DNA of 64,000 nt. Origin: Solwaraspora sp. WMMA2065. Lineage in GTDB: Bacteria; Actinomycetota; Actinomycetes; Mycobacteriales; Micromonosporaceae. Position numbers and translations under genes: made by a program. Below the pieces are notes generated by a model. That model was not told the DNA's origin and did not search any database. It worked only from the letters and a program-made list of their open reading frames with translations. The DNA is taken from positions 248,001 to 312,000 of the forward strand of contig NZ_CP128361.1 of the NCBI RefSeq assembly GCF_030345075.1, in the 5' to 3' direction. Shown here one piece after another: positions 17,725 through 25,056 of this stretch (the first letter of the stretch is position 1; every line of letters begins with the position of its first letter).

Positions 17725-18114
17725 TGTGGGGCCTCCTAGTCGTTATGGGAACGGCAGGTGACGGGCCGTGGCGCAGCGACCGGCAGGCCACCGTGCCGCG
17801 ACTGTGCCGCTGTCCGATCCGCACCTCCGCTGGTCGGTCGGGACCGCCCGACGGCTTGTGCGGTCGGTCACACCCTTAATCTGGGAAGAGAACGTGACCC
17901 GGCCCGGACAGGCAATAGTTGATCTGCCTTACGCCGGGTTGGGGCGGTGAACGGTCTACCTGGGCCTGCGAGCGGTCGGCGGTCGTGGATGAGCGGGGGA
18001 GCGTCGCCCGGTTCGCGCGTTTTGTGGTGACTATCTGGCCGCCCAGCGGCCCCGCCCGACCACTCACCGATTGCCGGCTGGGGCACACCAGGGATCCCGG
18101 CCTAGCATCCGGTC
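17725..18114. other. 390-bp divergent control region
   Basis: No coding frame is convincing in this stretch between the symporter operon (leftward) and the small membrane gene (rightward). It holds a CRP-like palindrome at 17857-17872 and, near the symporter start, the good AGGAGG site. No other strong hairpin or promoter was recognised. Confidence 0.6.
17857..17872. promoter_or_regulatory. CRP/GlxR-like operator upstream of the symporter
   Basis: The 16-mer TGTGCGGTCGGTCACA matches the TGTGA-N6-TCACA consensus at 9 of 10 positions. It lies 133 bp before the DUF4212 start. Actinobacterial CRP/GlxR regulators commonly control carboxylate uptake genes, which fits, but binding is inferred. Confidence 0.5.
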
Positions 18115-18528
18115 ATGGCTGACACCGCATCCACCGCCGCCCCCGCCCGTCGGCGCATCCTGCACGCCGGCAGCCTCGGCATGATCATCGGCGGTCTGCT
18201 CGCGCTGGTCGGCTCGCTGCTCCCCTGGGTGATCACCCCGTTCGGGTCGCTCTCCGGTACCGTCGGACCCGGCCTCTGGACGCTGTCCGCCGGATTCATC
18301 GCCGTCGCCGGCGCGCTGCTGCCGTACCGCAAGGTGGCCATCGCACACGCCCTGCTACCCGGGCTGGCGGTCGCCGTCATCATCGGCTGGCAGGCTGCCC
18401 GGCTGATCTACCTCAGTTCGACCACCGGCAGCTGGGGGCAGCTGATGCCCGGCATCGGGATGGTCATGGTCGCCGGCGCCGCCGTCGTGCTGCTGCGTAC
18501 CGCGATCCGGCTGGTCTCGATCCGCTGA
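18115..18528 (+). CDS. small four-helix membrane protein of unknown function
   Basis: 137 aa. A short basic cytoplasmic N-terminus is followed by four predicted helices (about 18-38, 45-65, 75-97, 108-130). Glycine-rich helix 1 (LGMIIGGLLALVGSLLPWV) resembles many unassigned actinobacterial membrane proteins. No enzymatic motif is visible. ATG start; no close operon partner. Confidence 0.7.
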   Translation: MADTASTAAPARRRILHAGSLGMIIGGLLALVGSLLPWVITPFGSLSGTVGPGLWTLSAGFIAVAGALLPYRKVAIAHALLPGLAVAVIIGWQAARLIYLSSTTGSWGQLMPGIGMVMVAGAAVVLLRTAIRLVSIR

Positions 18529-18647
18529 CGGCCCGGTGGACCGGCCACCGGCCGGCCGCTGAGCAGCGACGGAGGACCGGCGGAGGACCGGCGGCGGACG
18601 ACCGAACGTACGGTGTTGATCTCCATCGGAGCTGGGAGACTGAGCCG

Positions 18648-19064
18648 GTGACCTACCCCAACCCGTACCAGTCGGGGCCGCAGCAGCCGATGCCCACCCC
18701 GGCGCAGCCATATCAGGGGCAGCCGTACCAGGGGCAGCCGTACCAGCCGGGCGGCTATGCCCCCGTGCCCGGCCCCGGCCCGGCGGTGCCGAAGTCGGCC
18801 GGCGCGGCGGTGGCTCTGGAACTGGTGCCCGGCCTGTTCGGGATCTTCGGCATCGGCAACATCTACGCCGGCAAAATGGCCACCGGCATCGTGCTGATGG
18901 TCTCGTTCTGGGTGTTCTTCTGGATCAACGTTCTGCTCACGTTCATCGTCATCGGCTGGATAACCCTGCCGATGACCTGGGTGGCCTATCTGGTGGCCGG
19001 CCCGGTCCTGGCGCTGCGGGCGACCGAGAGGTACAACTCGCAGTTGCTGTCCGGCCACCGCTGA
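18648..19064 (+). CDS. TM2-domain-like membrane protein with Pro/Tyr/Gln-rich N-terminus
   Basis: 138 aa with a GTG start. Residues 1-45 are a cytoplasmic low-complexity segment with two perfect copies of the pentapeptide QPYQG. It is followed by a TM2-like core: a helix rich in Gly (LVPGLFGIFGIGNIYAGKMATGIVLM) and two further helices. The Gly-x-Gly-x-x-Tyr-x-Gly pattern is what TM2-domain proteins show. Function unknown. Confidence 0.7.
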   Translation: MTYPNPYQSGPQQPMPTPAQPYQGQPYQGQPYQPGGYAPVPGPGPAVPKSAGAAVALELVPGLFGIFGIGNIYAGKMATGIVLMVSFWVFFWINVLLTFIVIGWITLPMTWVAYLVAGPVLALRATERYNSQLLSGHR

Positions 19065-19099
19065 CCGGCGGCGGGAAACCGCCGCCGGTCAGTCGCCGC

Positions 19100-19714
19100 T
19101 CAGTCGTGCGGCAGCGTCTCCGCTGCGGGCCGCAGCGGGCAGCCACGCACCGTGTACGCCACCAGCCCGGCCACCGCCAGCAGTATGGCGCAGACCGTGG
19201 CGGCGGAGGTCCCGGCCGGCTGAATCAGCCACGCACCGAGCTGCATTCGCAACTGTCCACTGGGCCCCATCCACGGCATGATCGCGACGATGGTCCAGAC
19301 CAGCGGAGCGATCCAGGACAGCGCGGCACCGAGCAGCACGGCACCGAGTGCGGTGAGCCCGAGCAGCCCGGCAGTGTTGCGGGCGACGACACCGAGCGGC
19401 TCGAACCGGGCGTCGGTGAGCGTGGTGACCAGCAGCAGCCCGATCACCGCGGCGGCAGAGAGCAGCAGATGCGCGGCCCGGCGGGTCGGCCAGCTGACCG
19501 CCGCGGTGTGGTCGAGGGCGTCGTCGGCACCGCTGAGCGTGGTGCCGATCGCGACGACCGCGAGCATCACGGTGACACTGATCATCCGGGTGTTGATGGT
19601 CTGCCCGTCGGAGAAGACCGGCCAGCTGATCCAGATCAGCGCGATGACACCGACTACGACGGCGGCGGCCATCGGCACTCGACGGGCGCGAAGGTGCAGG
19701 CCCAGCCACCTCAT
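19100..19714 (-). CDS. membrane protein, third gene of the sigma/ABC operon
   Basis: 204 aa, about six helices, no recognised catalytic motif. Its ATG overlaps the stop of the ABC permease gene by four bases, so it is almost certainly made with the transporter and is probably a second membrane component. Charged loops such as the one around DDALDHTAAVSWPTRR resemble ABC-2-type permease halves, but the match is weak. Confidence 0.7.
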   Translation of the reverse strand: MRWLGLHLRARRVPMAAAVVVGVIALIWISWPVFSDGQTINTRMISVTVMLAVVAIGTTLSGADDALDHTAAVSWPTRRAAHLLLSAAAVIGLLLVTTLTDARFEPLGVVARNTAGLLGLTALGAVLLGAALSWIAPLVWTIVAIMPWMGPSGQLRMQLGAWLIQPAGTSAATVCAILLAVAGLVAYTVRGCPLRPAAETLPHD

Positions 19715-21108
19715 TGGTCACCTGCCAGCAACAGCTCCTCGATCCGGTCGAAGTCGCAGTCGAGAGCCGCGTCGCGGGCCTGCCCGACAACCTGTCGCTG
19801 CTGCTCGGCCGGCAGACCGGTCAACGCCTGGTACGAAGCGTCGGCCAACTGCCGGTCCTCCGGACGCCACCAGCTCTGCGGTTGCGGCGGCCCGCCGACC
19901 AACCAGGCCACCGCGACCTCCTGCGCCAGGTACGGGGCCACCTTGAACACCAGGTGAGGCTCGTCGCCCTCGCACTCCTGTGACCACGCGGACCGCAGCA
20001 ACTCCGCCTGAAAGTACCCGCTGGACAGATCGGCCCGGCCCGTCCGGCTGATGTCCGGGGTATCGAAGACCAGTACGTCCGAGTCGTTGCGGACCGCCGT
20101 CTGCTCGGGTGCGGCCCAGGCGGCCAGCTGGTCGCTCTCCACCGCACGCGTCGGCGGATCCGGCAGCTTGGCCCCCAGCGCAGCGAGCGCCTCCCGGACC
20201 GGTCCGACGACGTCGGGCAGCACCGCCGCGTGCACCCTGCGGACACACACCTGCGGGCGGTCGTCGTCGCAGACCAGCTCGACGGCGACGGGGTCGACGA
20301 CAGCAGCCCCGGTGTATCCGTTGGTGGGCAGCAGCGGTATCGCCACGGCGGCACCGAGGACGGTGGGCAGCACCGCCAGGGCGAGCACACCACGGCGTAC
20401 CGCGCCGATCAGCAGCAGCGCGGTGCCGGCGAGCGCCGTCAACCACATTGCCTGCAGCAGACTGACCGAGGTCGGGATGGTCTGGAAGTCGTCGACTCCG
20501 TTGGGCGTCGCCGGGACGAGCAGCAGCGCCGACGGGTCCGGCCGGGTCTTGACGAAGTTCTCGTCGAAGCCGGACATCGTGACGAAGTCCGGGATCAGAC
20601 CGATCACGGCGAACCCGACGACCGCGAGGACCGGCGCGGTGACGATCCGGGGCACGGCCCGGCCGGCGGCCAGGCCCAACCAGCTGGCGGCGACCATCGC
20701 CAGCGCGCCGACCGCGGTGATGCCGAGGACGGTACCGGAGAAGTAGCTGGCCGTCGGTGCCACCCAGAACGCCCCGACGGCGAGGACCAGCAGGTACACC
20801 GCGATCATGGCGGCCGCGTACCCGACGGTGAGCGGTAGGGTCCGTTGCCAGCGCGGCCGTACGGTGGTGGCGAACAACTCGCCGACACGGTGCTGCCGGT
20901 CACGCCGGCCCAGCCACGCGCCGCCGGCCAGGGCCAGCGGGAACAACAGCAGCAGCGAACCCCGTCCGTACATCGCCAGCTGGGTCCACCGGCCGGCGAA
21001 GGACTGGACAGACGTGAGGGTGACGCCCGCGCCGACCAACACGAGCAGTCCGGCAAGGGCGGGTACCGCCGACCGGCGTACCTCGGTCCGCATGATCCGC
21101 CCGGTCAT
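19711..21108 (-). CDS. ABC transporter permease with large extracytoplasmic segment
   Basis: 465 aa. About seven helices in the first 300 residues (VPALAGLLVLVGAGVTL, LLLLFPLALAGGAWLGRRDRQHR and so on), with the ABC-2-like motif RRDRQHRVGELFATTVRPRWQRTLPL. The C-terminal ~170 residues are soluble, with paired Cys (CDDDRPQVC). The ATG overlaps the ATPase stop. A longer frame extends upstream but only reads the ATPase gene out of frame. It pairs with the ATPase to form an exporter or membrane-stress transporter; substrate unknown. Confidence 0.8.
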   Translation of the reverse strand: MTGRIMRTEVRRSAVPALAGLLVLVGAGVTLTSVQSFAGRWTQLAMYGRGSLLLLFPLALAGGAWLGRRDRQHRVGELFATTVRPRWQRTLPLTVGYAAAMIAVYLLVLAVGAFWVAPTASYFSGTVLGITAVGALAMVAASWLGLAAGRAVPRIVTAPVLAVVGFAVIGLIPDFVTMSGFDENFVKTRPDPSALLLVPATPNGVDDFQTIPTSVSLLQAMWLTALAGTALLLIGAVRRGVLALAVLPTVLGAAVAIPLLPTNGYTGAAVVDPVAVELVCDDDRPQVCVRRVHAAVLPDVVGPVREALAALGAKLPDPPTRAVESDQLAAWAAPEQTAVRNDSDVLVFDTPDISRTGRADLSSGYFQAELLRSAWSQECEGDEPHLVFKVAPYLAQEVAVAWLVGGPPQPQSWWRPEDRQLADASYQALTGLPAEQQRQVVGQARDAALDCDFDRIEELLLAGDQ

Positions 21109-21908
21109 GCCGGAACCTTCCCCCGGTACGCGCGCAGCAGCGCCGAGTAGCCACGTTCGGTGGCGCTGTCCCCGGCGTCCCCGGCGCTGCCCTGCTCGGC
21201 CAGCTGCGCCGGGGTTCCCTGCCAGACCAGCTGACCCTCGTTGACCAGCACTACATCGGTGCAGGCCGCGGCGACGTCCTCGACCAGGTGGGTGGAGACC
21301 AGCACGCAGCTGTCCGAGCCGACCTCGCGCAGCAGCTCCCGGAAGTCCAGCCGCTGCTCCGGGTCGAGGCCGACGGTCGGCTCGTCGAGCAGCAGCACCT
21401 CCGGATCGTTGACGATCGCCTGGGCGATTCCGGCCCGGCGCAGCATCCCACCGGAGAGCGTCTTCAACTTGGAGTCGGCCCGGCTGGTCAGACCGACCCG
21501 GTCGACGGCGCGCTGCACGGCGCCGGTAACGGTGGCCTTCGGCATCTCCTTGAGCCAGGCCATGTACTCGACGAACTCCCGCACCGTGAAGCGCGGATAG
21601 AAGCCGAAATGCTGTGGCAGGTAACCCAGGCGCTGGCGGACCTGGCGCAGATCGGCCCGGCCGGTCACGTCCTCGCCGAGCAGGGCCAGCCGGCCGCCGG
21701 TCGGCTTCAGCACCGTCGCGAGGGCCCGCATCAGGGTCGTCTTTCCGGCGCCGTTCGGGCCGAGCAGGCCGTGTACGCCGGTGCCCAGCGCCAGGTCCAG
21801 CCCGTTGACGGCAAGGTGCCGGCCGGTCCGGACGACCAGGCGCTCGGCGTGCACCGCCCACGCGTACGTGGAGGGTGCGGTCTCTGCCGCGCTGACCGCA
21901 CGCATCAT
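21105..21908 (-). CDS. ABC transporter ATP-binding protein
   Basis: 267 aa. Complete nucleotide-binding domain: Walker A GPNGAGKTT (about 50-58), Q-loop YLPQHFGFYP, signature LSGGMLRR, Walker B VLLLDEPTVGLDP, H-loop STHLVED. The architecture is that of the CcmA/DrrA-like ABC-2 exporters. The ATG at 21908 (or the next ATG) is preceded by AAGGAG at 6 nt. It lies 105 bp after the anti-sigma stop, in the same direction, with two hairpins between. Confidence 0.92.
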   Translation of the reverse strand: MMRAVSAAETAPSTYAWAVHAERLVVRTGRHLAVNGLDLALGTGVHGLLGPNGAGKTTLMRALATVLKPTGGRLALLGEDVTGRADLRQVRQRLGYLPQHFGFYPRFTVREFVEYMAWLKEMPKATVTGAVQRAVDRVGLTSRADSKLKTLSGGMLRRAGIAQAIVNDPEVLLLDEPTVGLDPEQRLDFRELLREVGSDSCVLVSTHLVEDVAAACTDVVLVNEGQLVWQGTPAQLAEQGSAGDAGDSATERGYSALLRAYRGKVPA

Positions 21909-21937
21909 CAATCTCTCCTTAAGTGGACAATTCTGGT

Positions 21938-21997
21938 GCCTGGCGGATCACCGCCAGGCGGGAGACGTGAATCGATCGGCCGTACGTGCGTACGGCC
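21938..21997 (-). promoter_or_regulatory. two hairpins between anti-sigma and ABC genes
   Basis: Two perfect stem-loops: 9 bp (21938-21946 with 21951-21959, ATCA loop) and 8 bp (21978-21985 with 21990-21997, GTGC loop). No U-tract follows either one on the minus strand. They may attenuate or process the transcript between the sigma/anti-sigma pair and the ABC genes, or mark a separate ABC promoter region. Confidence 0.5.
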
Positions 21998-22013
21998 CGG
22001 TCGGTGGGTGGAG

Positions 22014-22823
22014 TCAGGACCGGTCGGACGAGATCCGGTCGAGGCGTAGCCGGTTGTGGTCGCCCGCCCGTACGGCCGTCACGGCCACCAACGCCACGGT
22101 GGCCAGTGCCCAGCCGGGCCAGCTGTCGGACTCCAGGATGACCGGCAGTTGCCGGCCGACCAGACTGGGCAGGATCACCCCGACCGACCAGAGGACCGTC
22201 AGACCGAGCGCGGCTCGGTCCACTCCGACCAGCCCGCCCAGTGCCAGCGCGCCGGTGGTGAAGGCCAGACCGGGCAGCAGCCACAGCGCGGGGGACTGCC
22301 CGGTCGACCAGCCGGCCGCCGCGAGCACCGGCACGACCACGGTCAACACCGCGAGGGTGCGGCGCAGCAGCAACGGCAACCCGGTCCGGGGCATCGTCGC
22401 CATCAGCTCCCAGGCAGGGTCGGTACGGCGGCTCCACGCAGCGGCCACCGGCAGCAGGGGAGCCACTGGAGCGACCAGCAGCACCAGCGAGGGCAGGCTG
22501 GCAAAGGTCGTCTCGAACAGAACCGCGATCAGCATCAACGCGCCGGCGGTGGCCAGCGAGGGGAGGATCCGCGCGGCGAACCCGGAACGCCGCAACCGGC
22601 GCCGACGTACCGGTGCCGGGCCGGCCTCGATCCCGGCCACGACGCCGACCGCCACCCGGTCGAGCAGTTGCCGGTCGGCTGGGCCGACGGCGTCGGAAAG
22701 CTGCGCCCGGCAGGGTGCGCAGGACTCCAGGTGGGCTTCGACCGCCCAGACGGTCGCGTCGTCGACCCGGGGGTCACCGGACGCGTAGCGGGAGATGAGG
22801 GTGGGGGTGGGATGGGTGGTCAA
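22014..22823 (-). CDS. membrane anti-sigma factor with zf-HC2 zinc finger
   Basis: 269 aa. The N-terminal zf-HC2 motif is visible in VEAHLESCAPCRAQL (His-x3-Cys-x2-Cys, residues about 32-39), followed after a basic linker by about six membrane helices. This makes it a membrane sensor that would hold the adjacent sigma factor inactive. The start is a TTG overlapping the sigma stop (TTGA), so it is translationally coupled. RseP-type proteolysis of the anti-sigma is possible but not demonstrated by sequence. Confidence 0.82.
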   Translation of the reverse strand: MTTHPTPTLISRYASGDPRVDDATVWAVEAHLESCAPCRAQLSDAVGPADRQLLDRVAVGVVAGIEAGPAPVRRRRLRRSGFAARILPSLATAGALMLIAVLFETTFASLPSLVLLVAPVAPLLPVAAAWSRRTDPAWELMATMPRTGLPLLLRRTLAVLTVVVPVLAAAGWSTGQSPALWLLPGLAFTTGALALGGLVGVDRAALGLTVLWSVGVILPSLVGRQLPVILESDSWPGWALATVALVAVTAVRAGDHNRLRLDRISSDRS

Positions 22824-23398
22824 GACAATGCCTCCCGTAGCGCGAGCCGGGCCCGCCGCGCGTAGGTCTTCACGGTTCCTTCCGGCATGCCGAGCAGGAC
22901 CGATGTCTCCCGGGTGGTCAGACCGTCGAGCACCATGGCGCGCAGTACCTGCCGCAGGTTGGCCGGCAGGGCCAGTAGCGCCTGTTCCAGGTCGGCGTTC
23001 ATCCGGCCGGCCAGCGCCTCGTCCTCGGCGGCCGGGGCGACGGTGGCGGCGGTCTGCACCGCCGGGACCCGTTCCCGGCGGGCGCGGGCGCGGAACGCGT
23101 CGACCAGCCGGCGGGCGGCGATGGTCCACAGCCAGCCGACCGCGCTGCCCTTCGCCGCGTCCTGAGCCTGGCTGCCGGCCGAGCGCCATACCGCCAGGTA
23201 GGTGTCCTGCAGCACCTCGGCGACCATGTCGTCGTCGGCGCACCTGCGGCGTAGCCGCGCGGTCAACCAGGGCGACGTCCGGCGGTACAGCTCGTCGAAG
23301 GCCCGCCGATCGCCCCGGGCGATGCGGCGCAGCAGCTCACCCTCGTCGAGTGCGTCCAAGCTCCGTCTCACAACAGGCAAGACGATCCGCGCTCCCAC
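22820..23398 (-). CDS. ECF-family RNA polymerase sigma factor
   Basis: About 192 aa. Region 2 is RIARGDRRAFDELYRRTSPWL through EVLQDTYLAVWRSA, with WLWTIAARRLVDAFRARARR closing it. Region 4 is LEQALLALPANLRQVLRAMV with the helix-turn-helix LTTRETSVLLGMPEGTVKTYARRARLAL. The GTG at 23398 is chosen because GGAGAA precedes it by 6 nt; an in-frame GTG at 23371 is the alternative. It heads an operon with its anti-sigma and three transporter genes, so the ABC system is a likely target. Confidence 0.9.
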   Translation of the reverse strand: MGARIVLPVVRRSLDALDEGELLRRIARGDRRAFDELYRRTSPWLTARLRRRCADDDMVAEVLQDTYLAVWRSAGSQAQDAAKGSAVGWLWTIAARRLVDAFRARARRERVPAVQTAATVAPAAEDEALAGRMNADLEQALLALPANLRQVLRAMVLDGLTTRETSVLLGMPEGTVKTYARRARLALREALS

Positions 23399-23413
23399 GA
23401 TGGTTCTCCATCT

Positions 23414-23433
23414 TGCGTGAGCTGGGTCACGCA
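23414..23433. promoter_or_regulatory. CRP-like palindrome upstream of the sigma gene
   Basis: An inverted repeat TGCGTGA-N6-TCACGCA (7-bp arms, 6-bp spacer) only 16 bp upstream of the sigma GTG. It fits the GTGA-N6-TCAC core of CRP/FNR-family sites. Its position across the likely transcription start suggests repression, by inference. Confidence 0.5.
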
Positions 23434-23586
23434 GTGTCGTCAATCGGCCGGTTCGCCGACGACAGAGGTTCCTCGATGTGCGCAACGCCGCTGTTCCCCG
23501 GTGCAGCGCTCTCGCGACCAACCTGGCTGGGTGCGTAGAGTTTCAGGTCGCATCTGCGACGCTCCAGGGACGAGACGGGTACGGGA

Positions 23587-25056
23587 ATGACGGTGGACGA
23601 CGTACGGCCGCTTGATGAGTCGGCCCAGGCCGGGGTCGACCCGGCGCAGCTGGCGGTCTGCCTCGACGTCATCGAGGCGCTGTCGGCGCTGCCGTCCGAC
23701 CATCCGGACGTGGTACGGGTGCAGCGGGCCACCGCGAAGCTGTACAAGTCGGTGAAGCGCCAGCGGCGGGCCGAGCGACGCGACGCCGTCCTCTCCGCCG
23801 ACCGGGCCGTCACCGCCGCGACCGCCACCGGGGCACCCGGGCGCATCGACGACGAGACCAAAGGCATCCCGCTGGTGTCGTCGACCGCCGGCGCCACCGC
23901 CGGCATCCTGCGCCAGCCCCGCGCCTGCTACATCTGCAAGGAGCGCTACCGGGAGGTGGACGCGTTCTACCACCAGCTCTGCCCGCCGTGCGCCAAGCTC
24001 AACCACGAGCGCCGTGACGCCCGTACCGACCTGACCGGCCGCCGGGCGCTGCTCACCGGCGGCCGGGCCAAGATCGGCATGTACATCGCGCTGCGGCTGC
24101 TGCGCGACGGCGCGCACACCACGATCACCACCCGGTTCCCGCAGGACGCCGCCCGCCGGTTCGCCGCCATGGACGACAGCGACCAGTGGCTGCACCGGCT
24201 GCGGATCGTCGGCGTCGACCTGCGCGACCCGGCCCAGGTGATCGCGGTCGCCGATTCGGTGGCCGCGCAGGGTCCGCTGGACATCCTGATCAACAACGCG
24301 GCGCAGACCGTCCGGCGCAGCTCCGGCGCGTACGCCCAGCTGGTCGCCGCGGAGTCGGCGCCGCTGCCCGACGGGCCGCTGCCGGAGATCGTCAGCTTCG
24401 CCTCGGTCGGTGGCCGGGGCGCCGCCGCGACGGCGATCGCCGGACCGTCGCAGCCGTCGGCGATCACCCCCCAGGCGCTCACTGCGTTGGCGTTGACCAG
24501 TGGCTCGGCCACCCCGGACCGGATCGCCCTGGCCACCGCGATCGACGCCGGTGGGCTGGTGCCGGACCTCGACCCGGTGAACAGCTGGGTGCAGCGGGTG
24601 CACGAGGTCGACGCGGTGGAGCTGCTGGAGGTGCAGCTGTGCAACTCCGTCGCCCCGTTCATCCTGATCAGCCGGCTGCGACCGGCGATGGCCGCTGCGG
24701 CTGCCCGGCGCAAGTACGTGGTGAACGTGTCGGCGATGGAGGGAGTGTTCAGCCGCGGCTACAAGGGGCCCGGTCACCCGCACACCAACATGGCCAAGGC
24801 CGCGCTGAACATGCTGACCCGCACCAGCGCGCGGGAGATGCTGACCGATGGAATCCTGATGACCGCCGTCGACACCGGCTGGATCACCGACGAACGGCCG
24901 CACCCGACGAAGATGCGGCTGGCCGACGAGGGCTTCCACGCACCGCTGGACCTGGTCGACGGCGCGGCCCGGGTGTACGACCCGATCGTCCGTGGTGAGC
25001 AGGGCGAGGACCTGTTCGGCTGCTTCCTGAAGGACTACGCACCGGCCGCCTGGTAG
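23587..25056 (+). CDS. atypical short-chain dehydrogenase with N-terminal zinc ribbon
   Basis: 489 aa, much longer than a classical SDR (~250). Residues 1-110 are helical. A zinc-ribbon-like CYIC-x14-CPPC follows (C114, C117, C132, C135). The Rossmann core then starts with RRALLTGGRAKIGMYIALRLL (157-164 replaces TGxxxGxG), with the LDILINNAAQ strand. The NVSAMEGVF serine strand is present, but the usual YxxxK reads TNMAK, with Thr in place of Tyr. Some unrecognised long SDR relatives share this GHPHTNMAKAALN segment, so it may be a distinct subfamily. The final 22 bp overlap the convergent membrane gene. Confidence 0.8.
   Translation: MTVDDVRPLDESAQAGVDPAQLAVCLDVIEALSALPSDHPDVVRVQRATAKLYKSVKRQRRAERRDAVLSADRAVTAATATGAPGRIDDETKGIPLVSSTAGATAGILRQPRACYICKERYREVDAFYHQLCPPCAKLNHERRDARTDLTGRRALLTGGRAKIGMYIALRLLRDGAHTTITTRFPQDAARRFAAMDDSDQWLHRLRIVGVDLRDPAQVIAVADSVAAQGPLDILINNAAQTVRRSSGAYAQLVAAESAPLPDGPLPEIVSFASVGGRGAAATAIAGPSQPSAITPQALTALALTSGSATPDRIALATAIDAGGLVPDLDPVNSWVQRVHEVDAVELLEVQLCNSVAPFILISRLRPAMAAAAARRKYVVNVSAMEGVFSRGYKGPGHPHTNMAKAALNMLTRTSAREMLTDGILMTAVDTGWITDERPHPTKMRLADEGFHAPLDLVDGAARVYDPIVRGEQGEDLFGCFLKDYAPAAW

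Noticed and set aside
18529-18647. Short direct repeats (GGAGGACCGGC) before the TM2-like gene
   Set aside because: Two short GC-rich units are expected by chance in this composition.
19711-21861. Long N-terminal extension of the ABC permease frame
   Set aside because: Residues before the ATG at 21108 read the ATPase gene out of frame and have no protein character; the 4-bp overlap start is better.
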